A stretch of DNA of 32,636 nt, from the NCBI GenBank assembly GCA_046758085.1, contig JBHHZP010000025.1, positions 1 to 32,636 on the forward strand. Direction: 5' to 3'. Below, piece after piece: positions 23,882-31,556 of the stretch; positions within the stretch are counted from its first letter, which is position 1; the number at the start of each line of letters is the position of its first letter. This stretch comes from VRUB01 sp046758085. GTDB lineage: Bacteria > Pseudomonadota > Gammaproteobacteria > Acidiferrobacterales > SPGG2. Both the position numbers and the translations under genes were made by a program. The notes under the pieces are model-generated. The model was not told the DNA's origin, ran no database searches, and worked only from the letters and a program-made list of their open reading frames with translations.

Positions 23882-24499
23882 ATGATAATGCCTCTGATGA
23901 AGACTCTTTCCAGCCGGGCGATCGCAACCGCCGCACTGCTGCTGATGCTGCCTATCTACGCAGCGGGGCAGTCGGCTGCTCCTGCTCCCGGACTATTCGA
24001 GGTCGAGCTCGTCGTATTTGAAAATAACCTGGCTTACCTCGAGGGCGAGGAATTATGGACCAACGATACCGTTGACTCCAAGCTCCCCGGGATGGCGGAG
24101 GCAGTCGACGCGCCCGAAGAACCGGACCCGGACTCGGCGCTGTCGAAGGCGGTACTCACGCTCGAGGCTGACGCCAATTACAATGTCCTTGTGCACAAGC
24201 GCTGGCTCCGGCTCGCCGAGCCTAAATCAGCGGCCCAGCGGCTATATTTTCATAGTGTGGGCACCGCCGCGGTGGAGCTCGAAGGGGTGCTGAGGTTTTA
24301 CCAGAGCCGGTACTTGCACGTAGACCTCGACCTGCTGCTGCGCGAAGCCGCCACCCGCAGTGTCGCATCGGCTGATTCAAGCGCACCCGGAATCCGCATT
24401 TATCGGATGGGTGAGCGTCGCCGCATCCGCCGTCGCCATGTCCATTACTTCGATCACCCTAAGTTCGGCGCGCTGGTGCGGGTCGCACCGGTCGAATGA
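23882..24499 (+). CDS. CsiV-like exported protein
   Basis: Encodes up to 205 residues from the ATG at 23882; an ATG at 23897 would give a more typical signal peptide, MKTLSSRAIATAALLLMLPI followed by YAAGQSA. The mature N-terminus FEVELVVFENN and the middle (WLRLAEPKSAAQRLYFHSVG, VELEGVLRFYQSRYLHVDLD) with a tail IYRMGERRRIRRRHVHYFDH fit the CsiV (peptidoglycan-associated) family. Such genes are known near mfd in Vibrio and Pseudomonas, which supports the call since mfd is about 1.1 kb upstream. The role is probably envelope or cell-shape related. The basic C-terminal MxERRRIRRRHVHYFDHP is characteristic. Confidence 0.75.
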   Translation: MIMPLMKTLSSRAIATAALLLMLPIYAAGQSAAPAPGLFEVELVVFENNLAYLEGEELWTNDTVDSKLPGMAEAVDAPEEPDPDSALSKAVLTLEADANYNVLVHKRWLRLAEPKSAAQRLYFHSVGTAAVELEGVLRFYQSRYLHVDLDLLLREAATRSVASADSSAPGIRIYRMGERRRIRRRHVHYFDHPKFGALVRVAPVE

Positions 24500-24501
24500 T
24501 C

Positions 24502-24700
24502 GTGAGGGGTGAGGCGCAACAGGAGTAAGGCGTTAATATTGCTAGGTACGGAGATTTTCTGCCGGCGCATCTGGTTAGTAAGCGGGAGGATTTCGTTACG
24601 GGGGAAGTCGACAATGATACGATAAACGTCTATGACCAAGCTAATAGCTTCGCTCCGCACTTCCAGATCATGTGCTTTCTCCTCGCGTCTCACTCCTCAC
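24502..24700. repeat. Inverted-repeat-bounded unit with decayed four-helix-bundle gene
   Basis: GTGAGGGGTGAGGCGC at 24502-24517 is inverted at 24685-24700 (GTGAGGAGTGAGACGC on the minus strand), 14 of 16 matching. The unit begins 2 nt after the csiV-like stop. On the other side it includes the last codons and stop of the methylthioinosine phosphorylase gene, so this gene's C-terminal GEE-stop lies within the right repeat. Confidence 0.6.
24535..24693 (-). pseudogene. Four-helix-bundle protein (IVS/S23 type), truncated
   Basis: From a GTG at 24693: HDLEVRSEAISLVIDVYRII, then VDFPRNEILPLTNQMRRQKI, SVPSNI. This is the N-terminal half of the 23S-intervening-sequence/four-helix-bundle family, where DLxVW..A..LV..VY, FP, E..LT.Q.RR..VS.P.NIAEG is conserved. 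The frame leaves the family exactly where IAEG should follow, and the last two helices (about 60 residues) are missing. It is probably a dead copy. The GTG overlaps the phosphorylase stop (GTGA). Confidence 0.75.
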
Positions 24701-25439
24701 CTATTAATGTGATCGCCTGCTCCAGAACCGTACGCACCTTGGCCATGCCGATTTCCAGGTTCTTTTCGATTTCTTTAAGGCTGATCTCCCCGCTGGCTTT
24801 CCCCGCTGCCGGGTTGGCCACTACTGCGATTGCTGCATAGCAAAGGCCAAGCTCGCGCGCCAACCCGGCCTCCGGCATTCCGGTCATACCGACAATATCC
24901 GCACCATCGCGCTCGAGACGACGGATCTCCGCCGCCGTTTCGAATCGCGGGCCCTGGGTCGCACCATAGGTCGCGTGCTCCACCGCAGGCACGTTGGCAC
25001 GCTGGGCACCGGAAATCAGTATCTTTCGAAGCGGTTCGCAATAGGGCTCCGAAAAATCGACATGCGTGACCTGTCGATGCTCGCTCCCATAGAACGTGTG
25101 CTTGCGGCCGTACGTGTAGTCGATAATCTGGTCGGGAAAGACCAGACCAGTCACGAACAGCGTGCTCTTGATCGCACCCACGGCGTTCACCGCGATAACG
25201 TTTGCCGCACCGGCCTGTTTCAGGGCCCACAGGTTAGCGCAATAATTGATCTCGTGCGGCGGAATGGTATGGCCGGCGCCATGGCGTGGCAGGAAAAGCA
25301 CCTCACGCCCCCCGAGCCGGCCGTACACCATGGGGGCAGAAGGTTCTCCATACGGGGTGCGCACCACCTCGCGCCCGGTAATCTCGAGATTTTTTAGATT
25401 GGTGAGGCCGCTTCCACCGATGATCGCGATCAAGCTCAT
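24690..25439 (-). CDS. S-methyl-5'-thioinosine phosphorylase (MTAP/PNP family)
   Basis: Encodes 249 residues. Phosphate and ribose sites: IIGGSGLTNL, RHGAGHTIPPHEINYCANLW and YGATQGPRFETAAEIRRLER. The base-binding loop reads MPEAGLARELGLCYAAIAVV followed by ANPAAGK. In methylthioadenosine phosphorylases this loop carries aspartates that read the 6-amino group (TDYDCW in the human enzyme); here they are replaced by Asn and small residues, as in 6-oxopurine enzymes and the Pseudomonas MTI phosphorylase. The product would be hypoxanthine plus 5-methylthioribose 1-phosphate. It overlaps hpt by 1 nt (TGATG), which agrees with hypoxanthine salvage. Specificity is inferred. Confidence 0.88.
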   Translation of the reverse strand: MSLIAIIGGSGLTNLKNLEITGREVVRTPYGEPSAPMVYGRLGGREVLFLPRHGAGHTIPPHEINYCANLWALKQAGAANVIAVNAVGAIKSTLFVTGLVFPDQIIDYTYGRKHTFYGSEHRQVTHVDFSEPYCEPLRKILISGAQRANVPAVEHATYGATQGPRFETAAEIRRLERDGADIVGMTGMPEAGLARELGLCYAAIAVVANPAAGKASGEISLKEIEKNLEIGMAKVRTVLEQAITLIGEE

Positions 25440-25993
25440 CAGGGCTCGCGCTCGGCGTAAATCCCGCTGGCGTTACGCAGGTAGCCCTTGTAATCCATGC
25501 CGTAGCCAAACACGTACCGATCCGGGACCTCGAGCCCCGTAAACTCAACCTTGATGTCGTGCTGACGTGGGCGATCTTTGATCACGAGCACCGCTTTGAG
25601 GACGTCGGCCGCGCCTTCGCCGCGGAAGCGCTCTTCGATCGCGGACAACGTCGTGCCCTCATCCAGGATATCGTCAACGAGCAGCACCACGCGATTCTTG
25701 GCGCGCACCTGCGGGGCCACGAGCCAATGCAGCTCGCCGCCGTGCAGGCGTTCACGATAGCGTGTGACGTGGACGTAATCCACTTGCAGCGGGAAACGCA
25801 ATCGGGGCAAGAGCTTGCCGAACGGCACCATACCGCCAAGCATAATGCATACTACCAGCGGATTCGCATCCGCGAGCGTATCGGTGATGCGTGCCGCCAT
25901 CGTATCCAGCGCAGCTTCTACATCCTCGGTCTTATACAGGCAGTCGGCACGCTGCAGGACCTCCCACGCCTCTTTTGCGCCAAGCGATTTCAC
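25439..25993 (-). CDS. hpt: Hypoxanthine-guanine phosphoribosyltransferase
   Basis: Encodes 184 residues; makes IMP or GMP from hypoxanthine or guanine and PRPP. The PRPP-binding motif is VVLLVDDILDEGTTL, with the base-site region LKAVLVIKDRPRQH (Lys-Asp) and VPDRYVFGYGMDYKGYLRN. The flexible loop VDYVHVTRYRERLHGG is present. The start is a GTG at 25993. It is the upstream partner of the methylthioinosine phosphorylase with a 1-nt overlap, so hypoxanthine made by one enzyme is the substrate of the next. Confidence 0.95.
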   Translation of the reverse strand: MKSLGAKEAWEVLQRADCLYKTEDVEAALDTMAARITDTLADANPLVVCIMLGGMVPFGKLLPRLRFPLQVDYVHVTRYRERLHGGELHWLVAPQVRAKNRVVLLVDDILDEGTTLSAIEERFRGEGAADVLKAVLVIKDRPRQHDIKVEFTGLEVPDRYVFGYGMDYKGYLRNASGIYAEREP

Positions 25994-26076
25994 GCGACAG
26001 CGTCGTGTCTATCGGCGGTTTTCATATTGTCTGCGAAGTGTGTGTGCTTATTACCATGCATGCTTTCGCCAACGAG

Positions 26077-26949
26077 TCATACCTTCAGGTCCCTGAGATA
26101 TGCCCGGAAGGAGTCTTTCAGCTCGGGATGTTGCAAGGCGTACTCCACCGTAGCCTGCAGGTAACCCAGCTTGTTCCCGCAGTCGTAGCGTTTGCCAGAG
26201 TACTCATAGCCAAACACGGTCTCGTTCTGCATCAACTCGGCGATGGCGTCGGTAAGCTGATATTCTCCGCCGGCGCCCGGGCGAATACTTTCAAGACAAG
26301 AAAAGATGCGCGGCGTCAAGATATAGCGCCCCGCCACCGCCAGTGTCGAAGGTGCCTCCTCCGGGCTCGGTTTCTCTATAATGCCGTCCATCTTGTGCAG
26401 TCCCGCCTTCACCGTCTCTCCGTGCATGATGCCATAGCGGGGGGTCTCTTCCCTGGGGACGTTTTGCACACTGATGATGGAGCTCTCGACCTCGTCGTAC
26501 AGATCGACCATCTGCCTCAGCACCGAGGGCTCGGCATCCATAAGATCGTCCGCCAGAACGACGGCGAACGGCGCATCCCCTACGACTGATTTTGCGCACA
26601 GTACCGCGTGCCCCAATCCCAGCGCCTCGGCCTGGCGGATATAAACACAAGTGGTGCCTGCGGGCAGGATGTTGCGCACCAAGGCGAGCAGCTCTTTCTT
26701 GTGTCGCGCTTCAAGCTCTGCTTCAAGCTCGTAGGCCTTGTCAAAATGGTCCTCGATGGAGCGCTTGTTGCGTCCGGTGATGAAGATCAAATCGGTGATC
26801 CCGGCGCTCAACGCCTCCTCGGCGGCATACTGGATCAAGGGCTTGTCGACAATGGGCAGCATTTCCTTCGGGCTTGCCTTCGCTACAGGCAGGAATCGCG
26901 TGCCCAGTCCGGCCACGGGGAATACAGCTTTGGTCACTCGTTTTTTCAT
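26077..26949 (-). CDS. galU: UTP-glucose-1-phosphate uridylyltransferase
   Basis: Encodes 290 residues from the ATG at 26949 (an earlier in-frame ATG at 26973 would add eight unlikely residues). Makes UDP-glucose for surface polysaccharides and for the UDP-glucuronate made by Ugd. Motifs: VFPVAGLGTRFLPVAKASPK (nucleotide loop), EMLPIVDKPLIQYAAEEA, FAVVLADDLMDAEPSVLRQM (metal-binding Asp), GIIEKPSPEEAPSTLAVAGR and GYEYSGKRYDCGNKLGYLQA. The length is normal. It is the last gene of the minus-strand sugar cluster seen here. Confidence 0.97.
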   Translation of the reverse strand: MKKRVTKAVFPVAGLGTRFLPVAKASPKEMLPIVDKPLIQYAAEEALSAGITDLIFITGRNKRSIEDHFDKAYELEAELEARHKKELLALVRNILPAGTTCVYIRQAEALGLGHAVLCAKSVVGDAPFAVVLADDLMDAEPSVLRQMVDLYDEVESSIISVQNVPREETPRYGIMHGETVKAGLHKMDGIIEKPSPEEAPSTLAVAGRYILTPRIFSCLESIRPGAGGEYQLTDAIAELMQNETVFGYEYSGKRYDCGNKLGYLQATVEYALQHPELKDSFRAYLRDLKV

Positions 26950-27076
26950 TCTACCAAGCTCGCATGCCGACACGGCGCTAGGGTGTATTATCTTATTATA
27001 TCTTCTCGTGCGCTCTATCAGATCCCTGGCGCTGTGTCTTTTCCGCGTGCCGGGGCACTTGCCGCCACCGGGTTAA

Positions 27077-27301
27077 CGCGAATATTGCATGAACTCACAC
27101 CACAGAGCGCAAAGATCGCAGACGACTACATGAACGTAGGAGCTAGAGTAACGCATGGAGCAGTTACCGCGGGTACAAATCCGCCCGTGGCAACCGGCCC
27201 GCGGTGCCAAGTGTGACCCCGCAGCCCCTTTGAGATCAGGCCAAAACCGCTTGACCTTCCTTTCTCTGCGTCTTTTGCGTGCTCGGCGCTGATATATTCG
27301 G
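27077..27301 (-). repeat. Family B repeat, copy 3
   Basis: Reverse orientation. Starts CGCGAATATTGCATGAACTC, ACACCACAGAGCGCAAAGATCGCAGA, then ACGACTACATGAACGTAGG and GCAGTTACCGCGGG (shared with the copy at 14830). It then carries the 44-nt block identical to 22859-22902, and ends GTGCTCGGCGCTGATATATTCG. It therefore joins modules found separately in the other two copies. It lies between galU and cysC, just after the cysC stop. Confidence 0.75.
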
Positions 27302-27302
27302 G

Positions 27303-27920
27303 TTAGGGCTTGTCTTCGCGAGGCGTGATCACGCCCTTTCTTGCGAGCAGATCGAGCACGCTTTCTCTGCAGGCCTCCAGCGCCATCTCGCCCGTGTCCA
27401 CAATTAGATCGGGGTTGCGCGGCTCCTCATAGGGCGAAGAGATACCGGTGAACTCCGCAATTTCCCCTGCCCGCGCCTTGCGGTACAGGCCCTTGATATC
27501 CCGGCTCTCGCAGACCTCGATCGAACAGCGGCAATAGATCTCCAGAAAGTCCGGCGGCGTAACCAGTTGTCGCACCAACTCCCGGTCCCGGGAAAATGGT
27601 GAAATAAAGGCCGTCAGCGCTATGACGCCGGAATCCAGAAAGAGCCGGACCATTTCGCCGATCCTGCGAATGTTTTCCCTGCGGTCTTCCTCGGAAAACC
27701 CCAGGTCGGCACATAGCCCATGGCGCACATTGTCGCCATCGAACACGTAGGTGCGACAACCAAACTGATGCAACGCCTCTTCGACGGTGTGGGCCAGCGT
27801 GGATTTTCCAGAGCCCGAGAGACCGGTAAACCACACGGCCACGCTCTTATGATTATTCAGTTTCTCGCGCCGTGCGCGCGTCACCGTCGCGCTGTGCCAG
27901 ATGGTGTTGTCACTCTTCAT
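27303..27920 (-). CDS. cysC: Adenylyl-sulfate kinase
   Basis: Encodes 205 residues; phosphorylates APS to PAPS. P-loop GLSGSGKS (33-40), APS-binding DGDNVRHGL (61-69), RRIGEMVRLFLDSGVIALTA, FISPFSRDRELVR (105-117) and KGLYRKARAGEIAEFTGISS PYEEP-type lid. The N-terminus HSATVTRARREKLNNHKSVA is the usual CysC pattern. A standalone kinase, not fused to CysN. No sulfotransferase or sulfate-assimilation gene is visible in the window. It sits between galU and ugd, among surface-sugar genes, so its PAPS may feed assimilation or glycan sulfation; the window cannot tell. Confidence 0.95.
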   Translation of the reverse strand: MKSDNTIWHSATVTRARREKLNNHKSVAVWFTGLSGSGKSTLAHTVEEALHQFGCRTYVFDGDNVRHGLCADLGFSEEDRRENIRRIGEMVRLFLDSGVIALTAFISPFSRDRELVRQLVTPPDFLEIYCRCSIEVCESRDIKGLYRKARAGEIAEFTGISSPYEEPRNPDLIVDTGEMALEACRESVLDLLARKGVITPREDKP

Positions 27921-27972
27921 AACAAATCCAGGCTCTCATTTACTGCAAAACATGTCGCATCTGCGCCATTGG

Positions 27973-28289
27973 TGTCCCACAAGTCCCTGCGTGAAACGCT
28001 GAAACTCGCCAAGACCGAGATGCCTTGGGAATGGGCTGCGCTCGAGGGACATGGATCACACCTTGGTTTCCGAGACCGTCGCAAGCCATGGATGCTGGCG
28101 CCGAGCCTACAGCGGTGAGGCCGAGAAAGGAGAAGTGCCAGTGAGACTTTTCCCGGCCGAACGGGCTCGCCACGGATCGCGAGCCCCGATCCTGCAAGCG
28201 GAGCACGATTGCGTAGCGCCGCAGGTATCCACAGCGTGTCTCGGAAACCAAGGTGCGATCCATGTATTAGGCGGTTGTGGGATAGCAGT
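27973..28289 (+). repeat. Family A repeat, copy 3 (MITE-like, expanded)
   Basis: Starts GTCCCACAAGTCCCTGCGTG, GAAACGCTGAAACTCGCCAAG, then GGGCTGCGCTCGAGGGACATG. It has the paired blocks GGATCACACCTTGGTTTCC (28053-28071) and GGAAACCAAGGTGCGATCC (28243-28261), and ends GTTGTGGGATAGCAGTG. The interior is about 100 bp longer than in copy 1: after GCCGAGCCTACAGC comes unrelated sequence (GAGAAAGGAGAAGTGCCAGT and on). It lies between cysC and ugd. Confidence 0.75.
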
Positions 28290-28302
28290 GCATGTGCGTG
28301 CA

Positions 28303-29634
28303 TCAGCGCCCGATCCCCACGTACTCGAAACCGCTCTGGCGTACGACATGGGGATCGTACTGGTTACGGCCGTCGAAAATGATCGGGGCTTTCATGAGTC
28401 GCTTCATGCGCGCGAAATCCGGATGACGAAACGGTTTCCATTCCGTCACCAGTACTATCGCATCGACGTCTTTCACGGCTTCGTACGGATGCTCGGTCAA
28501 CTGAATCTGACCCCCGCTAAACCACGACTGCGGTAATTGTTTTAGCGCTGCAGGCATCGCAACCGGGTCATAGGCCTTCACGCGTGCGCCGGAGGCGATC
28601 AATGCCTCCAGCAGGTCCACCGACGGCGCCTCGCGCATGTCATCGGTCCCCGGCTTGAACGCAAGCCCCCAGATGCCGAAGTTGCGCCCCTCCAGCGCAC
28701 TGCCGAAACGCTGCGTAATCTTTTGAAACAAAACACGTTTTTGTGCATCGTTGGTCGACCGCACGGCCTCGAGCACTTTCGCTTGCATCCCGGCTTCCTT
28801 CGCCGTATGGATCAAGGCGTTGACGTCCTTGGGAAAGCACGAACCACCGTAGCCACAGCCTGGATAGATAAACCCATAACCAATCCGGGAGTCCGCGCCG
28901 ATCCCCAGACGCACGCTCTCCACATCGACCGCGAGGCGATCGCACAGATTGGCGATCTCATTCATGAAGGAGATCTTAGTGGCGAGCATCGCATTGGCGG
29001 CATACTTGGTCATCTCCGCTTCGCGCACGCCCATGAACAGCACGCGCTCGCGCGTACGCATGAACGGCGCGTACACATCGCGCATGATCGCTTGTGCAGA
29101 ATCACTGCCCGTACCGATGATGATACGATCCGGACGCATGAAGTCCTCTACCGCCGCGCCCTCCTTCAGAAATTCCGGATTACTCACCACATCGAAGGAA
29201 ACCTCAGCACCGCGTGCTTGCAGCTCCTGTTGCACGGCACTTTGAACGCGCTCTGCCGTACCTACCGGCACGGTCGATTTATCCACGATTACGGTGTATT
29301 GATCGATCAGTTGCCCGAGCTGCTTGGCCACATCCAGGACCTGGGTCAAGTCTGCCGAACCGTCGTCCCGCGGCGGTGTACCCACGGCGATGAAATACAC
29401 CTGTGCTTGCGCCAGCGGATCTGCTAACGAGCTGGTGAAGTGCAATCGCCCTTCTTTGTTGTTTTCTACTACGATACGCTGCAGACCGGGCTCGTAGATC
29501 GGCAGCTCGCCGCCCTTGAGCGCCTCGATCTTGCCGTCGTCCGTATCGACACAGACAACCGTGTTGCCCATTTCGGCCAAACAGGCGCCCGTTACAAGGC
29601 CGACATAACCCGTGCCAATGATTGTCAGTTTCAT
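28303..29634 (-). CDS. ugd: UDP-glucose 6-dehydrogenase
   Basis: Encodes 443 residues; oxidises UDP-glucose to UDP-glucuronate with two NAD. The NAD site GTGYVGLVTGACLAEMGNTV is at the N-terminus; VDKSTVPVGTAERV, NPEFLKEGAAVEDFMRPDRI and the catalytic-cysteine motif PGCGYGGSCFPKDVNAL follow; the C-terminal domain has GLAFKPGTDDMREAPSVDLL. The length is typical. With galU downstream, glucose 1-phosphate can be turned into UDP-glucuronate within this cluster. It is separated from cysC by a family A repeat and from the dehydratase by 35 nt. Confidence 0.98.
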   Translation of the reverse strand: MKLTIIGTGYVGLVTGACLAEMGNTVVCVDTDDGKIEALKGGELPIYEPGLQRIVVENNKEGRLHFTSSLADPLAQAQVYFIAVGTPPRDDGSADLTQVLDVAKQLGQLIDQYTVIVDKSTVPVGTAERVQSAVQQELQARGAEVSFDVVSNPEFLKEGAAVEDFMRPDRIIIGTGSDSAQAIMRDVYAPFMRTRERVLFMGVREAEMTKYAANAMLATKISFMNEIANLCDRLAVDVESVRLGIGADSRIGYGFIYPGCGYGGSCFPKDVNALIHTAKEAGMQAKVLEAVRSTNDAQKRVLFQKITQRFGSALEGRNFGIWGLAFKPGTDDMREAPSVDLLEALIASGARVKAYDPVAMPAALKQLPQSWFSGGQIQLTEHPYEAVKDVDAIVLVTEWKPFRHPDFARMKRLMKAPIIFDGRNQYDPHVVRQSGFEYVGIGR

Positions 29635-29669
29635 AGATTAATGCAGCTGTACGTGACGAAATCGTGTTG

Positions 29670-31556
29670 TTACTTTTGCGCGGAGAATTCGTGTACTGGG
29701 GTACTGATATGACCCGGCCCGGCCGCACGTGCGGCATGCTCAGGTACGAGCGTCAGCAATATGTCTTGCAGGTGCCGCTCTCCGCCGCCCACGTCTGCCT
29801 GCTCAATATTATCGATTGCCCGCTCCACGACTTTCCTGTCCACCATGCGGTTGTGCGCGAGCAGGATCTTCGGGTGGGCCGTATCGACAAGCGCCTCATC
29901 ACGGTGAAACAGCTCCTCGTAGAGCTTTTCCCCGGGGCGCAAACCAGTATAGACAATCTCGATATCTTCGTCCGGTCGCTTGCCAGAAAGCAATATGAGC
30001 TGACGTGCGAGATAGGATATTTTGACGGGCTCGCCCATATCCAGCACGAATATCTCGCCACCCTGCCCGATCGCATTGGCCTGCAGGATGAGCTGCGCCG
30101 CCTCCGCCGTGGTCATGAAATACCGCGTAATGTTCTGGTCGGTCACGGTTACCGGCCCGCCCGTTGCGATCTGCTGCTGAAACAGCGGGATCACGCTACC
30201 CGCTGACCCGAGCACATTGCCGAAACGCACGGTGATGTATCGGGTGTCCGATTGCCCGTGGAAGTACTGACAGCAGATCTCGGCGGCGCGCTTGCTCGCG
30301 CCCCAGATGTTCGCCGGATTGACCGCCTTGTCGGTGGAGATCAGCACACACGACTCGCATCCCGATTCGCTCGCAAGCGCCGCCACGTTCCACGTGCCCA
30401 TAACGTTATTCCAGACCGCTGCATGCACCTGCTGCTCCAGCATCGGCACGTGCTTGTAGGCCGCCGCATGGAATATCACGTCCGGCCGGTACTGTCCGAT
30501 TGCCGACTTAACGGTTCTGCGGTCGCAGACGTCGGCCAGCAGGTTCACCCTTTCCAGATCGGGAAACACGCGCTCAAGCTCCAGGTCGATCGAGTAGAGA
30601 TTGAACTCGCTTCGATCCAGAACGATCAACCGCGACGGTTCGAGCTGTGCGATCTGCCGGCAGAGTTCGGAACCGATAGAGCCGCCCCCGCCGGTAACCA
30701 GCACCGACTTGCCCGCCAGCTTCTGCCTGATTGCGGTCCAGTCCAGCTCGACGGTTTCCCGCCCCAGCAGGTCCTCGATCTTCACATCGCGCACCTCTTT
30801 GATGCTGACCTGTCCCGTGACCAGGTCCTCCATGCGCGGTAGTGTTCTGGTTGGAATCTCACAAGACTCACAGATGCCGACGATGCGGCGCATTTGCTTG
30901 GATGTGGCCGACGGCACTGCGATCAGAATGACATCGACGTCCCGTTTAACGACCTCCCTTGGTATGTCGTCGATGGTTCCGACCACCCGCAGACCGTGAA
31001 TCTCCCGGCCACGTTTGCGCATATTGTCGTCGACAAACGCGACGGGCTGATACTCACTGTCAGCGTCACGCAGCAGGTCGCGCGCAAGCATCTCGCCTGC
31101 TTGCCCGGCACCCACGATCAAGGCCTTCTTGCCCGCGCCATAATAGATTTTGCGATCCTTGGCCCAGCGATAGAGAAAACGCGGTCCGGTAAGCAAGGCG
31201 AGCAACAGCAACGCATGCAACGGGATCACGGATCGCGGCACATCGACCATGCGGGTCAGCAGGAATATCGCCACGGCCGACAGCACCACGGCCAGCGCCA
31301 CGGCCTTGCTGATGCGGATCAGGTCGGGAATCGACGCGAACCGCCAGACCCCACGATACAGGCCGAAGTATAGGAACACGCTTACGTGCACCATGATGAC
31401 GACAGGCAGCATGGCCAGCGCCTGGGACAGGTAGGGCTCGGGAACGCTTTCAAGATTGAACCGAAGCCAGTATGCACCCAGCCACGCTACCGGGATCATT
31501 GCGAGATCATGGGTGAAAGCAGCCCCCCGGCTGCGCAGCTTGGCGGTGAGTTTCAT
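29670..31556 (-). CDS. Membrane nucleotide-sugar dehydratase (WbpM/CapD/PglF family)
   Basis: Encodes 628 residues from the ATG at 31556. Four N-terminal transmembrane helices (through about residue 120) are followed by a Rossmann-like CoA-binding-type domain (KKALIVGAGQAGEMLARDLL) and the C-terminal SDR domain from about 285 (VLVTGGGGSIGSELCRQIAQ, LIVLDRSEFNLYSIDLEL, VLISTDKAVNPANIWGASKR). Such enzymes are UDP-GlcNAc 4,6-dehydratases for O-antigen or glycan synthesis. The position usually Tyr or Met in NxMGASKR is Trp here. Its start overlaps the transferase gene by 4 nt (ATGA), which supports this start over one 165 nt upstream, and the wbpL-wbpM order matches Pseudomonas O-antigen clusters. 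Confidence 0.93.
   Translation of the reverse strand: MKLTAKLRSRGAAFTHDLAMIPVAWLGAYWLRFNLESVPEPYLSQALAMLPVVIMVHVSVFLYFGLYRGVWRFASIPDLIRISKAVALAVVLSAVAIFLLTRMVDVPRSVIPLHALLLLALLTGPRFLYRWAKDRKIYYGAGKKALIVGAGQAGEMLARDLLRDADSEYQPVAFVDDNMRKRGREIHGLRVVGTIDDIPREVVKRDVDVILIAVPSATSKQMRRIVGICESCEIPTRTLPRMEDLVTGQVSIKEVRDVKIEDLLGRETVELDWTAIRQKLAGKSVLVTGGGGSIGSELCRQIAQLEPSRLIVLDRSEFNLYSIDLELERVFPDLERVNLLADVCDRRTVKSAIGQYRPDVIFHAAAYKHVPMLEQQVHAAVWNNVMGTWNVAALASESGCESCVLISTDKAVNPANIWGASKRAAEICCQYFHGQSDTRYITVRFGNVLGSAGSVIPLFQQQIATGGPVTVTDQNITRYFMTTAEAAQLILQANAIGQGGEIFVLDMGEPVKISYLARQLILLSGKRPDEDIEIVYTGLRPGEKLYEELFHRDEALVDTAHPKILLAHNRMVDRKVVERAIDNIEQADVGGGERHLQDILLTLVPEHAARAAGPGHISTPVHEFSAQK

Noticed and set aside
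27720..28118. Plus-strand frame running into family A copy 3 (VSHKSLRETLKLAKTEMPWE)
   Set aside because: It lies antisense to cysC and continues into a dispersed repeat; the peptide is a translation of the repeat, not a gene.
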